Position numbers and translations under genes: made by a program
In this document: one piece after another, positions 62,081-64,000 of the stretch
How positions within the stretch are numbered: the stretch's first letter is position 1
Layout: every line of letters begins with the position of its first letter
Notes under the pieces: model-generated
What the model was told of the DNA's origin: nothing
Databases searched by the model: none
What the model saw: only the letters and a program-made list of their open reading frames with translations
Assembly: GCA_019155205.2 (NCBI GenBank)
Contig: JAHNZQ020000181.1
Location: 686,903-750,902 of the forward strand
Direction: 5' to 3'
From: Gracilaria vermiculophylla
Lineage: Eukaryota; Rhodophyta; Florideophyceae; Gracilariales; Gracilariaceae
Length of the DNA stretch: 64,000 nt

Positions 62081-62389
62081 GCTGAACAAGACCAGAGAAA
62101 AATCTATGGAACATGGTATATGGACTCTGGTGCATCCTTCCACATGACCAATAATCGAAAGTGGTTTATGGAGGAAACTTTAAAAAGAACTGAGCCAGTT
62201 ACCATCAGACTAGGAGATGGAACCCATTTCAAATCAACTGTAAAGATAAACATACTTATGGAAATTTCTGTGAATATGTCTAAGAAGACACTGCCTGTGC
62301 AAGATGTTTTATTTGTCCCGGAAATTGCTACAAACATTTTATCTATTGGGCAAATTGATGAACGTGGACATCGAGTTTATTTTCAATAA
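62075..62389 (+). pseudogene. copia-3 protease
   Basis: WYMDSGASFHMTNNRKWF is the copia aspartic protease active site (D-S-G-A-S). ILSIGQIDERGHRVYFQ marks its C-terminal end. The frame then shifts into the GAG-pre-integrase domain. Confidence 0.88.
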
Positions 62390-63776
62390 GGGTGGTGCAC
62401 CGTTTTATTCAAATAATCAAATGAAAAACTCGTTCAGGTCAAGAAAGAAAATTCTACCTACTGCTTTAAGAGCTCCAAGAAGATCCAGGAAAATTATATA
62501 GCATACTCAGCCACTATAACGGAGCAAGAACTTTGGCATGCCAGACTAGGACATGCTGGAAAATCAGTCTTGAGCCAAATCGTATCGAAGAAAACCGCAG
62601 ATGGTGTTCCAGAAAAATTGGAACAAAAAGATATAAGTACATGCAAGGGATGTGTACTTGGGAAAATGAGTTCAAAATCGTTTCCGTCACTAGGAAATTT
62701 TCAATCAAAGGGAAAATTAGAACTCATACACACGGATCTTTGTGGACCTATGAGTACAAAATCCAAAGGAGGAAAATTGTATTTCATAACCTTCACTGAT
62801 GATTACACAAGAAAATCATTTGTGTATTTTCTCCGTACCAAAAACGAAGCATTTAAAAAAACCCGAGAATTTATGACAATGGTGGAAAATCAAGAAGGAA
62901 TTTCTATCGAACGAAATAGAACTGATAGGGGGGGAAATATATATTTCTAAGGCATTTGAAAATTATTTCAAACACAAAGGTATCCTCCACGAGGGTACTG
63001 GAGCACACCAACCACAACAGAATGGTGTGGCGGAAAGAATTAACCGAACACTCTGTGAAAAAGCAAGATGTTTGCATTACTTTCAGGACATTCCCAGAAC
63101 GTTTTGGGCTGAAGCTATCCAAACTGCAAATTTGATTAGGAATTTTGTTCCTACAAAACTTCTAGGCAATTGCAGTCCTCATGAAAAATGGTTCGGAAAG
63201 AAACCAAATATTTCTCATCTCAAAGTATTGGGGTGCAAAGCCTATGTTTTTATTCCAAATGATCATAGAAAAAAATGGGATGCCAAGTCAAGGTTATGTA
63301 CATTTTTGGGATCCGAAGATAGAAATTATCGTTTCGTGGACGATACCACCAGAAAAGTGGTTGTAAGTGGAACGGCAAAATTGCAAGAAGCCCCAAAAAA
63401 AATCTTAATCGAAGAAGAAATTTCTTTTGAACCAGAAAACTCAAAAGAAAAGGAAATTATGCCGAACACTGAAAAGGAAAATGATTCGGAAAATTCTGAG
63501 GCTTACAACCCACCTCCAGAAAATGAGCAAACACCAGAAAGTATACCACGGAGAAGTGGGAGAACTAAAAGACAGCCAACATGGCTCACATATGAGCATG
63601 CTGATGAAAATGAGGATACTGCTGCCGGTGCAGTAATGATGCTTGCAGACGAAACAGAACCAAATAATGTACAGGAGGCCCTGTCAGGGGTTCAGAAAAA
63701 TTATTGGACATCTGCAATGGAAAAAGAAATTAATTCTTTATACGAGAATAATACTTGGAAACTTGTCCCTCGATAA
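62390..63776 (+). pseudogene. copia-3 integrase
   Basis: LWHARLGHAGKSVLSQ and CKGCVLGK (zinc domain, H..H..C..C), LIHTDLCGPM (first catalytic Asp), YFITFTDDYTRKSFVYFL. A frameshift near 62,940 falls in the region of the second Asp (NRTDRGGN). The third region is HQPQQNGVAERINRTLCEKA (Glu in AERIN). The C-terminal part 63027-63776 includes the copia tail HLKVLGCKAYVFIPNDHRKK and SGRTKRQPTW. The frame stops at 63774 just before RT. Confidence 0.87.
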
Positions 63777-64000
63777 TCAGACATGCACATTCTGGAACCA
63801 AAATGGGTTTTCAAGATAAAACCCGAAACCAAGAATCAAGAGAAAATATTTAAGGCAAGACTGGTGTGCAAAAGGTATCAGCAAAAATATGGCATCGATT
63901 ATTTTGACACATACGCTCCAGTTGTACGCGTGGCTTCTTTACGGACTATGCTGGGTGTAGCAATCCAACAGAAAATGTTCATCACCCAGATGGATATTAA
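63777..64000 (+). pseudogene. copia-3 reverse transcriptase start (cut by window end)
   Basis: After a stop the same strand reads EPKWVFKIKPE, FKARLVCKRYQQKYGIDYFD then TYAPVVRVASLRTML and MFITQMDI, the first copia RT blocks. It continues outside the window. Confidence 0.85.

Larger units (their letters stand above)
61324..64000 (+). mobile_element. AT-rich Ty1/copia element copia-3, runs off the window
   Basis: Gag, protease, integrase and the start of RT in plus orientation, with scattered stops. Base composition is much more A/T-rich than the copia-1/2 clade, and its RT and protease motifs are standard, so it is a separate lineage. No 5' LTR or PBS was found before gag; the left side joins copia-2 head to head. 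Confidence 0.88.

Noticed and set aside
1..64000. CRISPR arrays, bacterial operons, riboswitches
   Set aside because: No regular direct repeats with unique spacers were seen. The content is clearly eukaryotic.

Overview
This is eukaryotic nuclear DNA. The evidence is MCM7, a BRCA2 orthologue, a DYRK kinase, two mitochondrial carriers, a SAPS-type PP6 regulatory subunit and ELOF1, together with LTR retrotransposons, Tc1/mariner, piggyBac and Harbinger-type elements. Genes are compact and almost intronless. The one intron I can support has a yeast-like TACTAAC branch point. A compact, intron-poor gene island inside repeat-rich DNA suits a microbial eukaryote or alga (a red-alga-like genome is one candidate), but no marker settles the lineage. 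There are two assembly gaps (7360-7459 and 46127-46136).

Layout. 1-26 kb is a lower-GC transposon graveyard. It holds the 5' part of a Ty3/gypsy element (minus), LTR remnants, a copia gag remnant, a complete 5.25-kb Ty1/copia element with paired 368-bp LTRs (8578-13828, called copia-1 here), three decayed Tc1/mariner copies, a copia RT/RNase H scrap, a piggyBac-like element with TIR-like ends (about 18.37-21.18 kb) and copies of a 545-bp LTR-like repeat (family R). 26.1-48.6 kb is a dense, very GC-rich gene island. In order it carries DYRK-like kinase (-), mitoferrin (-), MCM7 (+), a MED9-like gene (-), a GGC1-type GTP/GDP carrier (+), a hemerythrin-fold protein (+), an O-fucosyltransferase-like type II membrane protein (-), BRCA2 (+), SAPS/PP6R (-), an Ala/Arg-rich secreted or anchored protein of unknown function (+) and ELOF1 (-). 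48.6-64 kb is again repeat-rich. It has another family R copy, a solo LTR with a perfect GATCC duplication, an 878-bp Harbinger-type MITE, a tRNA-Leu-like relic, a copia 3' end joined through one LTR to a second element's PBS (copia-4), a 0.5-kb palindrome made of two inverted LTRs, a decayed relative of copia-1 (copia-2, minus) and an AT-rich copia of another lineage running off the end (copia-3, plus).

How the genes relate. Several island genes lie head to head (mitoferrin/MCM7, MED9-like/GGC1, O-fucosyltransferase/BRCA2, SAPS/secreted protein), so short shared promoters are likely. MCM7 (replicative helicase), BRCA2 (RAD51 loading) and the PP6 subunit are replication, repair and cell-cycle functions. 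MED9 and ELOF1 act with RNA polymerase II. Mitoferrin and GGC1 supply mitochondrial iron and GTP. The mitoferrin/MCM7 intergenic region has a CCAAT box and two perfect E2F-type sites. GC content is extreme at gene 5' ends and falls toward 3' ends. Low-complexity tracts (poly-Ala, Pro-Gln, Ala-Asp, a 65-nt G run) are written directly into coding sequence.

The most notable observations are the retrotransposon structures (shared half-tRNA-iMet-type PBS, TG...TA LTR ends, PPT-LTR-PBS junction, inverted-LTR palindrome, non-YVDD reverse transcriptase), the TACTAAC intron, the C3H zinc site in MCM7, and the unidentified secreted protein.
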